DNA of 11,766 bases, taken from positions 1 to 11,766 of the forward strand of contig VERK01000050.1 in NCBI GenBank assembly GCA_018882725.1, in the 5' to 3' direction. The stretch comes from Actinomycetota bacterium. Lineage in GTDB: Bacteria; Actinomycetota; Acidimicrobiia; Acidimicrobiales; Ilumatobacteraceae. The notes under the pieces are model-generated. The model did not search any database, was not told the DNA's origin, and saw only the letters and a program-made list of their open reading frames with translations. This document shows positions 1 to 8,216 of this stretch, one piece after another (position 1 is the first letter of the stretch; each line of letters opens with the position of its first letter). Both the position numbers and the translations under genes were made by a program.

Positions 1-787
1 GGCCCGTGCTGTGATCGATCTCCTCCCTGGTGAGGACGTCGTCTACATCGGTGACACCGGTCGTTACCCCTTCGGTGACAAGCCCATCGACGACGTTCGC
101 CGCTATGCCCGTGAACTGGCCTGGAGCCTGGTGGTCGACCACAACTGCAAGGCCGTGGTGGTGGCCTGCAACACCGCCGCCGCTGCGCTGCCCATCCACG
201 AACTCGAGGCCGAATTGGCCGCGGCCGGCCACTCGATCCCGGTCATCGGAGTCATCGAGCCCGGCGCGCACGCACTCGTGCGCGCCACGCGAACCGGCTC
301 GATCGGTGTGATCGGAACCATCGGCACCATCAACACCGGCGCGTACGACCGTGCGGTGTCACGCGCGGCTTACGGGGCCACGGTGCAACTCACGAGCGCC
401 GCCTGTCCGGGTTTCGTCGAGTTCGTCGAGCGCGGTCGCACCACCGGCCCCGAAGTCACGTTGCTCGCCGAGCGCCTGCTCGCACCGATTCGCGAGGCCA
501 AAGTCGACGCGTTGTTGCTCGGCTGCACTCACTATCCGTTCTTGGCGCGCACCATTTCCGAAGTGCTCGGCGACGACGTGATGCTCGTGTCGTCGGCCGA
601 CGAAACAGCCTTCGCTCTGCGCGAGTTGCTGCTCGAACGAGGATTGCTGCAGTCCGAAAACCGAAACGGCAGTTCGCGCTTCTTGTCGAGCGGCGACGTG
701 AACTGGTTCGAAACACTCGGTCGTCGTTTGCTCGGCCCCGAACTCGAAGCAGTCGAACTCTGGAACGGACCGACCCGGGAGATCTAA
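1..787 (+). CDS. murI: Glutamate racemase, 5'-truncated by the window edge
   Basis: Cytosolic cofactor-independent racemase that converts L-glutamate to D-glutamate for peptidoglycan. The reading frame is open from base 2, and the GTG at 11 is an internal Val: the usual N-terminus (DSGVGGLT-type segment with the first catalytic Asp) is missing, so the real start lies upstream. Numbering from that Val, GDTGRYPFGDK (14-24) is the conserved substrate loop. ACNTAAAA carries catalytic Cys53 (codon at 167-169) and LLGCTHYPFL carries catalytic Cys172. The C-terminus is complete. The TAA stop shares its last A with the ATG of rph (TAATG), so the two are probably translationally coupled. Family membership is secure because both catalytic cysteines and their motifs are present. 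Confidence 0.96.
   Translation, partial: ARAVIDLLPGEDVVYIGDTGRYPFGDKPIDDVRRYARELAWSLVVDHNCKAVVVACNTAAAALPIHELEAELAAAGHSIPVIGVIEPGAHALVRATRTGSIGVIGTIGTINTGAYDRAVSRAAYGATVQLTSAACPGFVEFVERGRTTGPEVTLLAERLLAPIREAKVDALLLGCTHYPFLARTISEVLGDDVMLVSSADETAFALRELLLERGLLQSENRNGSSRFLSSGDVNWFETLGRRLLGPELEAVELWNGPTREI
777..781 (+). promoter_or_regulatory. Ribosome binding site for rph
   Basis: GGGAG lies 5 nt before the ATG at 787, inside the last codons of murI. It supports this start and re-initiation after the murI stop. It is one of the few clear Shine-Dalgarno sites in the window. Confidence 0.55.
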
Positions 788-1569
788 TGAACACACGCAA
801 CCATGCACCGCGCCACGACGGACGCCAGCCCGACGAACTGCGCCCCATTTCGTTCGAACGTGATTTCACCGAGATGGCCTCGGGCTCGGTGCTCGTGTCC
901 TTCGGCCGCACGCGTGTGTTGTGCACGGCGAGTATCGACGAAGACGTCCCGCGTTGGATGAAGGGGAGCGGCAAGGGTTGGGTCACCGCCGAGTACTCGA
1001 TGTTGCCCGGCTCGTCGCCCGAGCGTGTCGACCGCGAAGCGGCCAAGGGCAAGCAGAGCGGTCGTACGGTGGAGATCCAGCGCTTGATCGGTCGGAGTCT
1101 GCGCGCCGCGTGTGACATGACGTTGTTGGGTGAGCGCCAAGTGGTGGTCGACTGCGATGTACTGCAGGCCGACGGCGGAACCCGCACCGCCAGCATCTGC
1201 GGCGGATTCCTCGCGTTACACGACGCGCTGGCGCGTCTGGTTCAGAGTCGCCTCATCGCCGAGCATCCTCTGCACTCGTTGTGTGCGGCCGTGAGCGTGG
1301 GCATCGTGAACGGTGCACCAGTGATCGACCTTCCCTACGTGGAAGACAGCGGCGCCGAAGTCGACATGAACGTCGTGATGTTGCGCGGTAAGCCCGGCAC
1401 CAAACATGCCGGTGTGAGTCGCTTCGTCGAAGTGCAGGGCACCGCCGAGGGTATGGCCTTCACGCGCGGTGAGCTCGACACGTTGCTCGGCCTGGCCGAG
1501 AACGGACTCGCGGAAGTGTTCGAGTTGCAGACCGAGATGATCTCGGTCGATCCGCCGCGCCGGTCTTGA
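787..1569 (+). CDS. rph: Ribonuclease PH
   Basis: Phosphorolytic 3'-5' exoribonuclease that trims tRNA 3' ends to expose CCA, acting in the cytosol as a hexamer ring. The 260 residues are close to the usual family length (about 240-260). Visible motifs: DGR..DELRPISFERDF (11-27) at the N-terminus; VTAEYSMLPGS (66-76); GRTVEIQRLIGRSLRA (92-107); the phosphate-binding GGTRT (130-134); and DLPYVEDSGAEVDMNVV (181-197), which contains the conserved acidic residues of the active site. The start at 787 matches the family N-terminus and has GGGAG 5 nt upstream. It overlaps murI by one base and is followed 19 nt later by rdgB, so the three probably form one transcript. Nothing is odd in the sequence. 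Confidence 0.97.
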   Translation: MNTRNHAPRHDGRQPDELRPISFERDFTEMASGSVLVSFGRTRVLCTASIDEDVPRWMKGSGKGWVTAEYSMLPGSSPERVDREAAKGKQSGRTVEIQRLIGRSLRAACDMTLLGERQVVVDCDVLQADGGTRTASICGGFLALHDALARLVQSRLIAEHPLHSLCAAVSVGIVNGAPVIDLPYVEDSGAEVDMNVVMLRGKPGTKHAGVSRFVEVQGTAEGMAFTRGELDTLLGLAENGLAEVFELQTEMISVDPPRRS

Positions 1570-1588
1570 CCGACTTGGCTATCCGCCC

Positions 1589-2194
1589 ATGACGCCGCGT
1601 CTCGTGTGCGCGTCGGCCAATCCCGACAAGGTTGCCGAGATCCAGCGCCTGTTGGCGGGGTCGGTCGAACTAGTCGCACGCCCAGCCGATGTTCCCGATG
1701 TCGAGGAGAATGCCGACACCCTCGTCGGAAACGCTCGCCTCAAGGCGCAGGCGATTTGTGCGGCCACCGGTTGCGCGGCGGTCGCCGACGACACCGGTTT
1801 GTTCGTGGACGCCTTGCCCGGCGAACTCGGAGTGCATACCGCTCGCTACGCGAGCGATCGACCCGAACACGCGACCGACCCGTACGGAGCCAATCGACGC
1901 AAGATCCTCGAGCGGCTCCACCAGGTCGGTGCTCACGCCGAGTCGGAACGGCGAGCGCACTTCCTCACCGTCGTGATGGTGGTGTGGCCCGATGGTCGCG
2001 AACTCGTCGCCGAAGGTCGGTGCGAGGGAATCATCGCGATCAGTGAGCGCGGTCGACGCGGTTTCGGCTTCGATCCGTTGTTCGTTCCGGCCGACGGTGA
2101 CGGTCGCACGTTCGCTGAGATGACCGACGACGAGAAGAACGCCCTGTCGCATCGGGGTCGCGCGTTCGTCAACTTGGTGACGGCGCTCGGCTGA
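1589..2194 (+). CDS. rdgB: XTP/dITP diphosphatase (non-canonical purine NTP pyrophosphatase)
   Basis: Ham1/RdgB family enzyme that hydrolyses dITP, XTP and ITP to monophosphates, keeping deaminated purines out of nucleic acids. At 201 residues it has the normal family length. Visible motifs: the N-terminal nucleotide-binding CASANPDKVAEIQRLL (7-22); ADDTGLFVDALPGELGVHTARYA (66-88) with the metal/catalytic Asp pair at 68-69; GFGFDPLFVP (158-167); and TFAEMTDDEKNALSHRGRA (174-192). The ATG at 1589 begins right at the conserved first strand. The 19-nt gap after rph has no clear Shine-Dalgarno site. The TGA stop at 2192-2194 directly abuts the stop of the convergent aldolase-like gene. Confidence 0.96.
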   Translation: MTPRLVCASANPDKVAEIQRLLAGSVELVARPADVPDVEENADTLVGNARLKAQAICAATGCAAVADDTGLFVDALPGELGVHTARYASDRPEHATDPYGANRRKILERLHQVGAHAESERRAHFLTVVMVVWPDGRELVAEGRCEGIIAISERGRRGFGFDPLFVPADGDGRTFAEMTDDEKNALSHRGRAFVNLVTALG

Positions 2195-3301
2195 TCACCA
2201 GCCGCGTAAGTCGACCGGCCAGACCTCGATCACTTGGGCGTCGGAACCCGCGCGAACGTCGTCGACCACGTGCATCGCTGTGTGCATGGCCACGGTCGGG
2301 TCGACGTGAGCCGGACGCACGTACACGCGATCACCGACACTCGGAACGGGCGCGCCGTCGTTGGTCGAGAACGTGGTGTGCTCGTCGCTGCAGAACCACA
2401 CCGACGTACCGTCGATCGTCGGGTTGCCGTGGTCCATGCCGAGCGACTTGAGGCCGATGTCGACGACCGCCCACGACGGTGAACCGTCACCCGCTCCCAT
2501 CGTGCGAGAAATCACCGTTCCGACCACGAACACGGCCTGCTCGAACGGAAGAGACAGCGCTCCGTAGTGCGTGTCCATGAGGGCGTAACTCCCGGCCTGG
2601 ACCTCGTTCACCTGTCGGAGAATCGGATGCTGGGCGTCGTAGAGATCGAACGTTCCGGTTCCGCCGGCCGACACGATCGACGCATCGTCGCCCACGGCTC
2701 GTCGCACGGCGTGAGCGCACTCGACCAAGGTGGTCATCGATGCGAGAACTTTGGCCCGCTGATCGTCGCGGTCCTTCACCGCCATGAGATGGCCTTCGTA
2801 CCCCATGACTCCACGAACCACGAGTCCGGCATCGGCGGCTCGGGACGCGAGATCGGCGACGCGATCGGGCGCGATACCGCAGCGCGGGAGTCCGACGTTC
2901 ACGTCGACGAGTACGTGCCGAATGCCGGCACTGCGTGCCGCCTCGAGCGTCTCGATCGAATCGATGGCAACGGTGACCAAGGCTCCGGTCGCGCTCTCGG
3001 CTCGCGCCATGGCGGCCAGGCGAATCGGGTCGACGGTCTCGTTGGCGAGGAGCAGATCGGTGCCCACGCCGGCCTCGGCCATGCCCACTACTTCGCGCGG
3101 TGTGGCGCAGGTGAACGTGGAGTGACCTCGTGTCACCTGGTGAGCGGCGAGCGAGGTGCTCTTGTGGGCTTTCACGTGCGGACGCAACGTCGCGCCGGGA
3201 CGGACGGCAGCCATCGTCGACAGGTTGCGTTCGAACGCCCCACGGTCGACCACGAGGGCCGGTGTCGGCAGGTCGCCGACTCGTCGTACGGATTCCGTCA
3301 C
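2195..3301 (-). CDS. D-threonine aldolase / D-serine dehydratase-like PLP enzyme (fold type III)
   Basis: Predicted cytosolic PLP enzyme acting on a D-beta-hydroxy amino acid or similar. The alanine-racemase-like N-terminal barrel opens with LPTPALVVDRGAFERNL (11-27), and RPHVKAHKS (40-48) carries the PLP Lys44. The C-terminal beta domain ends with GDRVYVRPAHVDPT, giving a metal pair His332-x-Asp334. In this family H-x-D is recalled for D-threonine aldolase and H-x-C for D-serine dehydratase, which favours an aldolase-like metal site; the true substrate is unknown. The start chosen is the GTG at 3299-3301, which overlaps the stop of the acetyltransferase gene as GTGA and has GGAAG 9 nt upstream. 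The frame stays open upstream to 3514, but those 71 residues are an Arg/Ser-rich shadow of the acetyltransferase. This start gives 368 residues, normal for the family. Confidence 0.85.
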   Translation of the reverse strand: MTESVRRVGDLPTPALVVDRGAFERNLSTMAAVRPGATLRPHVKAHKSTSLAAHQVTRGHSTFTCATPREVVGMAEAGVGTDLLLANETVDPIRLAAMARAESATGALVTVAIDSIETLEAARSAGIRHVLVDVNVGLPRCGIAPDRVADLASRAADAGLVVRGVMGYEGHLMAVKDRDDQRAKVLASMTTLVECAHAVRRAVGDDASIVSAGGTGTFDLYDAQHPILRQVNEVQAGSYALMDTHYGALSLPFEQAVFVVGTVISRTMGAGDGSPSWAVVDIGLKSLGMDHGNPTIDGTSVWFCSDEHTTFSTNDGAPVPSVGDRVYVRPAHVDPTVAMHTAMHVVDDVRAGSDAQVIEVWPVDLRGW

Positions 3302-4311
3302 GAGGCGAGTCTTCCAGAGCGGTTGTTCGGGGAGTGGTCGATCTGACTCGTGACGATCTGGGAGTGGGTCGTGAATCCGAGCGCTCGATACAGACGCGAG
3401 GCGCCACTCGGATTGTCGGCGTCGACTCCGATGGCGGCGTGGCTCAGACCGTCGGCCGAGTAGCGACGTAACGCTTCGCCGATGAGAGCCGAAGCGAGTC
3501 CGCGTCCGCGCCATTCGGGAAGAGTGCCGAGTTTGTCGACCCAGGCTTGCGAGTAGCCCAGCAGTTCGTCATCGGCCGGGTACCGCTTCGACAGGAGGAA
3601 CGCGACGATGCGTCCGCTCGCCGCATCACGTGCGATCAAAGACAGATCGAGACGACTCCCGAATCCGGTGGCCAATTCGGCCCACCCCTCGACAGACGTG
3701 GGTGTCGACCCCCAGTGATCGGCGAACGAGGTGTTCTTGACGATCCGGATCTCGTCGAGCAACGGGTCGTCGAGGGGCCACGGCTCGATCGTCACGGGAC
3801 GACCGCCAAGTGAGGAAGCCGACGGAAGGTCGCCGAGATCGGTGAGCGGTCGCACGAGGTCGTCGAACCAACGCACCGGTGTGAAGCCGAACGACGCGGC
3901 CAGACGGCGGGTCGCCTCGTCATCGACGTGATGGTCGATTCGGATGTAGCGAGGAATGGAGTTCGAACTCGTGTCGAGCCGCTCGCGGGCATGCGACGAC
4001 GACCAGGTGAGGAGTTGGCGGCCGATGCCGAGACCGCGTCGATCGACGTCGACTCCACCTTCCACGTAACACCGTTCCTCGGACACGTCGCTCGGAAGGT
4101 GAATCGTCCAGGCATAGCCGACGATTCGCCCCGTTTCGTCGACCGCGACCCGCGTGTCGCGTTCTCGGTTCGTGAGCGACGAGTCGATCTCTTCGCCGAG
4201 TTCGTCGGCTTGCATGTTGATGCGAATTCCGGCTGCTTGATACCGACGGTTCACGACGGCCACGAGTTCGGGTAAGTCGTCGGATCGAATCGGGCGCAGA
4301 GAAATGGTCAT
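3298..4311 (-). CDS. Tandem-domain GNAT acetyltransferase, MshD-like in layout
   Basis: Predicted acyl-CoA-dependent N-acetyltransferase of 337 residues with two GNAT domains. The first spans about 3-160 (motif A-like DRRGLGIGRQLL, 90-101). The second spans about 170-325 and has the better-preserved acetyl-CoA loop EWRGRGLASALI (266-277), then GVDADNPSGASRLYRALGF (295-313). Two GNAT domains and the DADN...LYRALGF ending recall mycothiol synthase, but that layout is shared by many actinobacterial GNATs, so I do not assign mshD. The start is the ATG at 4309-4311; the frame continues open into the tRNA-Leu, but that extension is a tRNA read-through artefact. It lies 50 nt downstream of the tRNA and is coupled to the downstream aldolase-like gene by a GTGA overlap, which suggests a shared substrate or pathway. 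Confidence 0.85.
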   Translation of the reverse strand: MTISLRPIRSDDLPELVAVVNRRYQAAGIRINMQADELGEEIDSSLTNRERDTRVAVDETGRIVGYAWTIHLPSDVSEERCYVEGGVDVDRRGLGIGRQLLTWSSSHARERLDTSSNSIPRYIRIDHHVDDEATRRLAASFGFTPVRWFDDLVRPLTDLGDLPSASSLGGRPVTIEPWPLDDPLLDEIRIVKNTSFADHWGSTPTSVEGWAELATGFGSRLDLSLIARDAASGRIVAFLLSKRYPADDELLGYSQAWVDKLGTLPEWRGRGLASALIGEALRRYSADGLSHAAIGVDADNPSGASRLYRALGFTTHSQIVTSQIDHSPNNRSGRLAS

Positions 4312-4324
4312 GTGACAGGGAACC

Positions 4325-4357
4325 GAGAGGTGAGTCGAGAGGTGAGTCGAGAGGCGA
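4325..4357. repeat. 12-bp tandem repeat, about 2.75 copies
   Basis: GAGAGGTGAGTC occurs perfectly at 4325-4336 and 4337-4348, followed by a partial copy GAGAGGCGA at 4349-4357. It fills most of the 50-nt spacer between the 3' end of tRNA-Leu and the GNAT start. There is no hairpin plus T-run, so I do not read it as a terminator. The role is unknown; a slippage-type minisatellite or a processing spacer are both possible. Confidence 0.8.
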
Positions 4358-4361
4358 ACGG

Positions 4362-4443
4362 TGCGGGCGGAGGGACTTGAACCCACACCCCTTTCGGGAC
4401 AGGAACCTAAATCCTGCGCGTCTGCCAGTTTCGCCACGCCCGC
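4362..4443 (-). tRNA. tRNA-Leu, anticodon UAG
   Basis: Folded by hand, this gives an 82-nt class II tRNA: acceptor GCGGGCG/CGCCCGC with discriminator A; D stem GCG/CGC; and anticodon stem CAGGA/TCCTG with loop TTTAGGT. The anticodon UAG (complement of 4407-4409) reads CUA and, by wobble, other CUN codons. A long variable arm with CCC-GAAA-GGG and T loop TTCAAGT complete the fold. The long variable arm and A73 fit tRNA-Leu. CCA is not encoded (CCG follows the discriminator). The T stem GTGGG/CCCTC contains one U-U mismatch at its second pair. The gene is transcribed toward the acetyltransferase, possibly as one precursor. Confidence 0.95.
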
Positions 4444-4470
4444 GTCCGGGTCGCCCCAGATCTCGAATGC

Positions 4471-4476
4471 TACGGT
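4471..4476 (+). promoter_or_regulatory. Candidate -10 element for the EthD gene
   Basis: TACGGT fits the actinobacterial TANNNT pattern and ends 8 nt before the ATG at 4485, as expected for a leaderless or near-leaderless mRNA. No Shine-Dalgarno site precedes that ATG. I see no convincing -35. It overlaps by two bases a possible minus-strand -10 for the tRNA (TAGCAT, complement of 4467-4472). This is weak evidence. Confidence 0.3.
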
Positions 4477-4484
4477 CCGGCCGC

Positions 4485-4775
4485 ATGATCCGAGTGAGCG
4501 TCTACTACCCGTCCGGCGAAGGTTCGACTTTCGACCATGACTACTACCGAACCACGCATGTTCCCTTGGCCGCCAAGGCCTGGAACCCCACCAGCACCAC
4601 CGTCGACAAAGGAATCGACGGTCCGTACGTGGCCGCCGTGCACATGACGTTCGATTCGATGGAAGCGTTCCAAGCCGGGGTGAGCTCGCCGCTCACCGGC
4701 GAAGTGATGGCCGATGTGGCCAACTACACCAACATCACGCCCGTGATGCAGGTGGCCGAAGTCGTCGCTCACTGA
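4485..4775 (+). CDS. EthD family protein
   Basis: Small ferredoxin-fold (dimeric alpha/beta barrel) protein of 96 residues, the usual length for this family. MIRVSVYYPSGEG (1-13), FDHDYYRTTHVPLAAKAW (16-33, with the conserved His25), YVAAVHMTFDSMEAFQAG (48-65) and VMADVANYTNITPVMQVAEV (74-93) are the recognisable EthD features. EthD was named after an accessory gene of ETBE degradation, but most members are of unknown function. The start is the ATG at 4485; the frame is open back to 4377 only because it crosses the tRNA antisense. The gene lies 41 nt from the divergent tRNA and 76 nt upstream of the cysteine-synthase-like gene on the same strand, so it may share its transcript. Confidence 0.88.
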   Translation: MIRVSVYYPSGEGSTFDHDYYRTTHVPLAAKAWNPTSTTVDKGIDGPYVAAVHMTFDSMEAFQAGVSSPLTGEVMADVANYTNITPVMQVAEVVAH

Positions 4776-4834
4776 GGTTTTCCGGCTCCGAACCCAAGAG
4801 ACCCCCGATAGTTCAGTGCGGGTTGGTCATTCGT

Positions 4835-4849
4835 TTGACAAACTGTTAA
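4835..4849 (+). other. Small imperfect inverted repeat before the PLP gene
   Basis: TTGACA-AAC-TGTTAA has 6-nt arms that pair with a single G-T in DNA (G-U in RNA). It ends 2 nt before the chosen GTG start at 4852. It could be a small operator or a 5' hairpin at the start codon, or chance. TTGACA looks like a -35 box but is too close to the start to work as one for this gene. Confidence 0.3.
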
Positions 4850-4851
4850 GC

Positions 4852-6387
<1,536 letters not shown>

Positions 6388-6389
6388 AC

Positions 6390-7673
6390 ATGCTGCGCTG
6401 CGCGGCCTGTTCGCGCTCGCTGGACGCGGGCCAACCGCTTCCTTGGCGTTGTCCGGGGGAATCAGGCGACCGCCATCACATCTTGCTGATCCACCGCGAC
6501 GAGCCGACCGTGAGTGCCGCGACCAACTCGGCCATCGCATCCGACGCCAACCCGTTCGTTCGTTTCGCGCCGCGGCTGGCGTGGTGGGACTTCGTGCACG
6601 CGCACGGTTGGAGCGACGAGCAGTCGATCGACGCGATTCGCCTCCTCGACGACCGTGTCGCGGCCGTGGCCGGAACGGGTTTTCGAATCACACCGCTCGT
6701 GGCGTCGCCGACTCTGGGCGATGCGGTGGGGCTCGACGGACGCGTGTTCGTCAAGAACGAAACCGGCAACGTGGCCGGTTCGCACAAGGCTCGCCATCTC
6801 TTCTCGATCCTGCTGCATCTCGTGGCCGCCGAAGAGTTGGGCCTGACTCCATGGACTCGGCGCGACGATCGGCCGGCGTTGGCGATTTCGTCGTGTGGTA
6901 ACGCGGCCATTGCTGCGTCCACCTTGGCCGCCGCCGCTCAGTGGCCGATCGACGTGTTCATTCCCGAATGGGCCGGTGGTGTGGTGGTCGACATCCTCGA
7001 TTCACTCGGCGCGCGCGTGAATCGCTGTCCGCGCCGTGCCGACGATCCACCGGGCGATCCGACGGTGCATCGATTCCGTGAAGCGGTGGCACAGGGCGCG
7101 ATCCCGTTCAGCGTCCAAGGCCCGGAGAACGCGTTGTGCCTCGACGGTGGGCGCACCATCGGTTGGGAATCGGCCGAGCAATTGCGCGCGGTCGGCGTGT
7201 CGTCGCTCAGCGCGGTGTACGCGCAGGTGGGTGGCGGTGCGTTCGCGGCGTCGTTGTCGCGCGGTCTCTCCGAAGGCGGTGTACCGGCACCGTTGGTGGC
7301 CGTTCAGACGGCCGGTTGCGCACCGTTGGCCCGCGCGTGGGAGATCGCACACGATTCCACGCAGGCCTGGGCGTCCGACTGGACGCGCTTCATGTGGCCG
7401 TGGGAGCACGAACCCACGTCGTTGGCCGACGGAATTCTCGACGACGAGACCTACGACTGGGTCGCCGACTTCGCGCAGCTCGAAGCGAGTGGCGGGCGAG
7501 TGGTGGTCGCCCCCGAAGACGACGTGGTGCTGGCGGCCTCGTTGGCTCCGCAAGCTTCCGGCATCTCGGCCAGCCCCACGGGCACGGCTGGTGTGGCCGG
7601 ACTCATCACCGAAGCGCGCGCTGGACTCGTTCGCGGCGACGTAATGGTGGTTCTGTCCGGCGTCAGGCGCTGA
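6390..7673 (+). CDS. Threonine-synthase-like PLP enzyme (fold type II)
   Basis: Predicted 427-residue PLP enzyme. The N-terminus starts with a degenerate zinc-ribbon, C4-A-A-C7 and C21-P, with no obvious fourth cysteine; threonine synthases often have such a CxxC..CxxC knuckle. VFVKNETGNVAGSHKARH (119-136) carries the likely PLP Lys133, SSCGNAAIAA (167-176) is the substrate loop, and VGGGAF (280-285) is the glycine-rich phosphate loop. It ends with VVLSGVRR. No thrB or hom is nearby, so classical threonine synthesis is not implied by context; a dehydratase, lyase or beta-replacement enzyme is equally possible. The start is the ATG at 6390, 2 nt after the preceding stop and without its own Shine-Dalgarno site, which indicates coupling. 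The 3' end overlaps the convergent carbonic anhydrase by 11 nt. Confidence 0.8.
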   Translation: MLRCAACSRSLDAGQPLPWRCPGESGDRHHILLIHRDEPTVSAATNSAIASDANPFVRFAPRLAWWDFVHAHGWSDEQSIDAIRLLDDRVAAVAGTGFRITPLVASPTLGDAVGLDGRVFVKNETGNVAGSHKARHLFSILLHLVAAEELGLTPWTRRDDRPALAISSCGNAAIAASTLAAAAQWPIDVFIPEWAGGVVVDILDSLGARVNRCPRRADDPPGDPTVHRFREAVAQGAIPFSVQGPENALCLDGGRTIGWESAEQLRAVGVSSLSAVYAQVGGGAFAASLSRGLSEGGVPAPLVAVQTAGCAPLARAWEIAHDSTQAWASDWTRFMWPWEHEPTSLADGILDDETYDWVADFAQLEASGGRVVVAPEDDVVLAASLAPQASGISASPTGTAGVAGLITEARAGLVRGDVMVVLSGVRR

Positions 7674-8178
7674 CTTCTTCGAGAATTCCGGTTTCGACGT
7701 CGTACACGAATCCGCGAATGAAGTCCTTGTGTCGGATGAACGGATTGAGTCGAAGGCGAACCATGCTCTGGCCGACATCGGTGTACGGATCGCGGAACGA
7801 TTCGACCGACCACCACGGCTTGACGCCGACTTCGGCTTCGATCTCGTGCTTGAAGTCGTCTTCGTTCACCTGCTGCAGACCGCAGTTGGTGTGATGGATG
7901 AGAATGATCTCGCGCGTGTTGAGGAATCGCTGCGACAGAACGAGCGAGCGGATGACGTCATCCGTCACCACGCCGCCGGCATTGCGGATGATGTGCGCGT
8001 CACCGTGATCGAGGCCGAGGATCTGGAACATGTCCATGCGGCTGTCCATGCACGCCACCACGGCGAGCTGACGGCGGGGGGCGAGGGCCAGGCCGGCGTC
8101 GGGGAAGTCTTCGGCGAAGACCCGGTTGTTGGCGAGCAATTCGTCGGCGTTGGGCCGAAACGATGCGTCGCTGTTCAC
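7663..8178 (-). CDS. canA: Beta-class carbonic anhydrase, CanA (Rv1284)-like
   Basis: Zinc enzyme that interconverts CO2 and bicarbonate in the cytosol, feeding carboxylases and pH balance. The 171-residue protein shows all active-site landmarks: ACMDSRMD with Zn ligand Cys43 and the Asp45/Arg47 dyad; HIIRNAGGVVTDDVIRSL (62-79); and IHHTNCG with ligands His96 and Cys99. It resembles Mycobacterium tuberculosis Rv1284 from end to end, including the C-terminal RGFVYDVETGILEEV. The start is a GTG at 8176-8178. AGGAGG overlaps the G of this codon and is too close to act as a Shine-Dalgarno site, and no other start is in frame before an upstream TAG. CATAAT 6 nt upstream suggests a leaderless mRNA. 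Its last 11 nt overlap the convergent PLP gene. Confidence 0.94.
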   Translation of the reverse strand: MNSDASFRPNADELLANNRVFAEDFPDAGLALAPRRQLAVVACMDSRMDMFQILGLDHGDAHIIRNAGGVVTDDVIRSLVLSQRFLNTREIILIHHTNCGLQQVNEDDFKHEIEAEVGVKPWWSVESFRDPYTDVGQSMVRLRLNPFIRHKDFIRGFVYDVETGILEEVSA

Positions 8179-8214
8179 CTCCTGATTATGGCGTTTGGAG
8201 GACTAGCCTGCGAA
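8179..8214 (-). promoter_or_regulatory. Candidate promoter of the carbonic anhydrase gene
   Basis: On the minus strand, CATAAT (complement of 8185-8190) matches TATAAT at 5 of 6 positions and ends 6 nt before the GTG, so transcription would begin at or next to the start codon. TTCGCA (complement of 8209-8214) is a possible -35, matching TTGACA at 4 of 6 positions, with an 18-nt spacer. This would explain the unusable Shine-Dalgarno spacing. Confidence 0.45.
8182..8209 (+). promoter_or_regulatory. Candidate promoter of clpP
   Basis: TAGCCT at 8204-8209 fits TANNNT and ends 7 nt before the clpP ATG, which suits leaderless transcription. The -35 is weak (CTGATT near 8182-8187). GGAGG at 8197-8201 is 15 nt from the ATG, too far to be a normal ribosome binding site. 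The element shares DNA with the opposing carbonic anhydrase promoter. Confidence 0.38.
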
Positions 8215-8216
8215 CC

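Noticed and set aside
11..13. GTG at 11 as the murI start
   Set aside because: The frame is open to the window edge and the protein would lack the universally conserved N-terminal segment with a catalytic Asp.
456..1196. A 246-codon minus-strand frame across murI and rph
   Set aside because: It is Arg/Ser-rich, has no motif, and lies antisense to two secure housekeeping genes.
2487..3407. Long open frames on both strands within the aldolase-like gene (also 2567-3346 plus)
   Set aside because: Translations are Arg/Ser/Gly-rich shadows without motifs; the enzyme frame has complete family motifs and a sensible start.
4835..4840. TTGACA as a -35 promoter box
   Set aside because: A -10 with normal spacing would fall near 4858-4863, inside the coding sequence and after the chosen start, and no TATAAT-like hexamer is there.
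4776..4851. Terminator between the EthD gene and the first PLP gene
   Set aside because: No GC-rich hairpin followed by a T-run is present, so co-transcription remains possible.
7002..7894. Open frames of about 250 codons crossing the end of the threonine-synthase-like gene on each strand
   Set aside because: Both are out-of-frame shadows running across two well-supported convergent genes.
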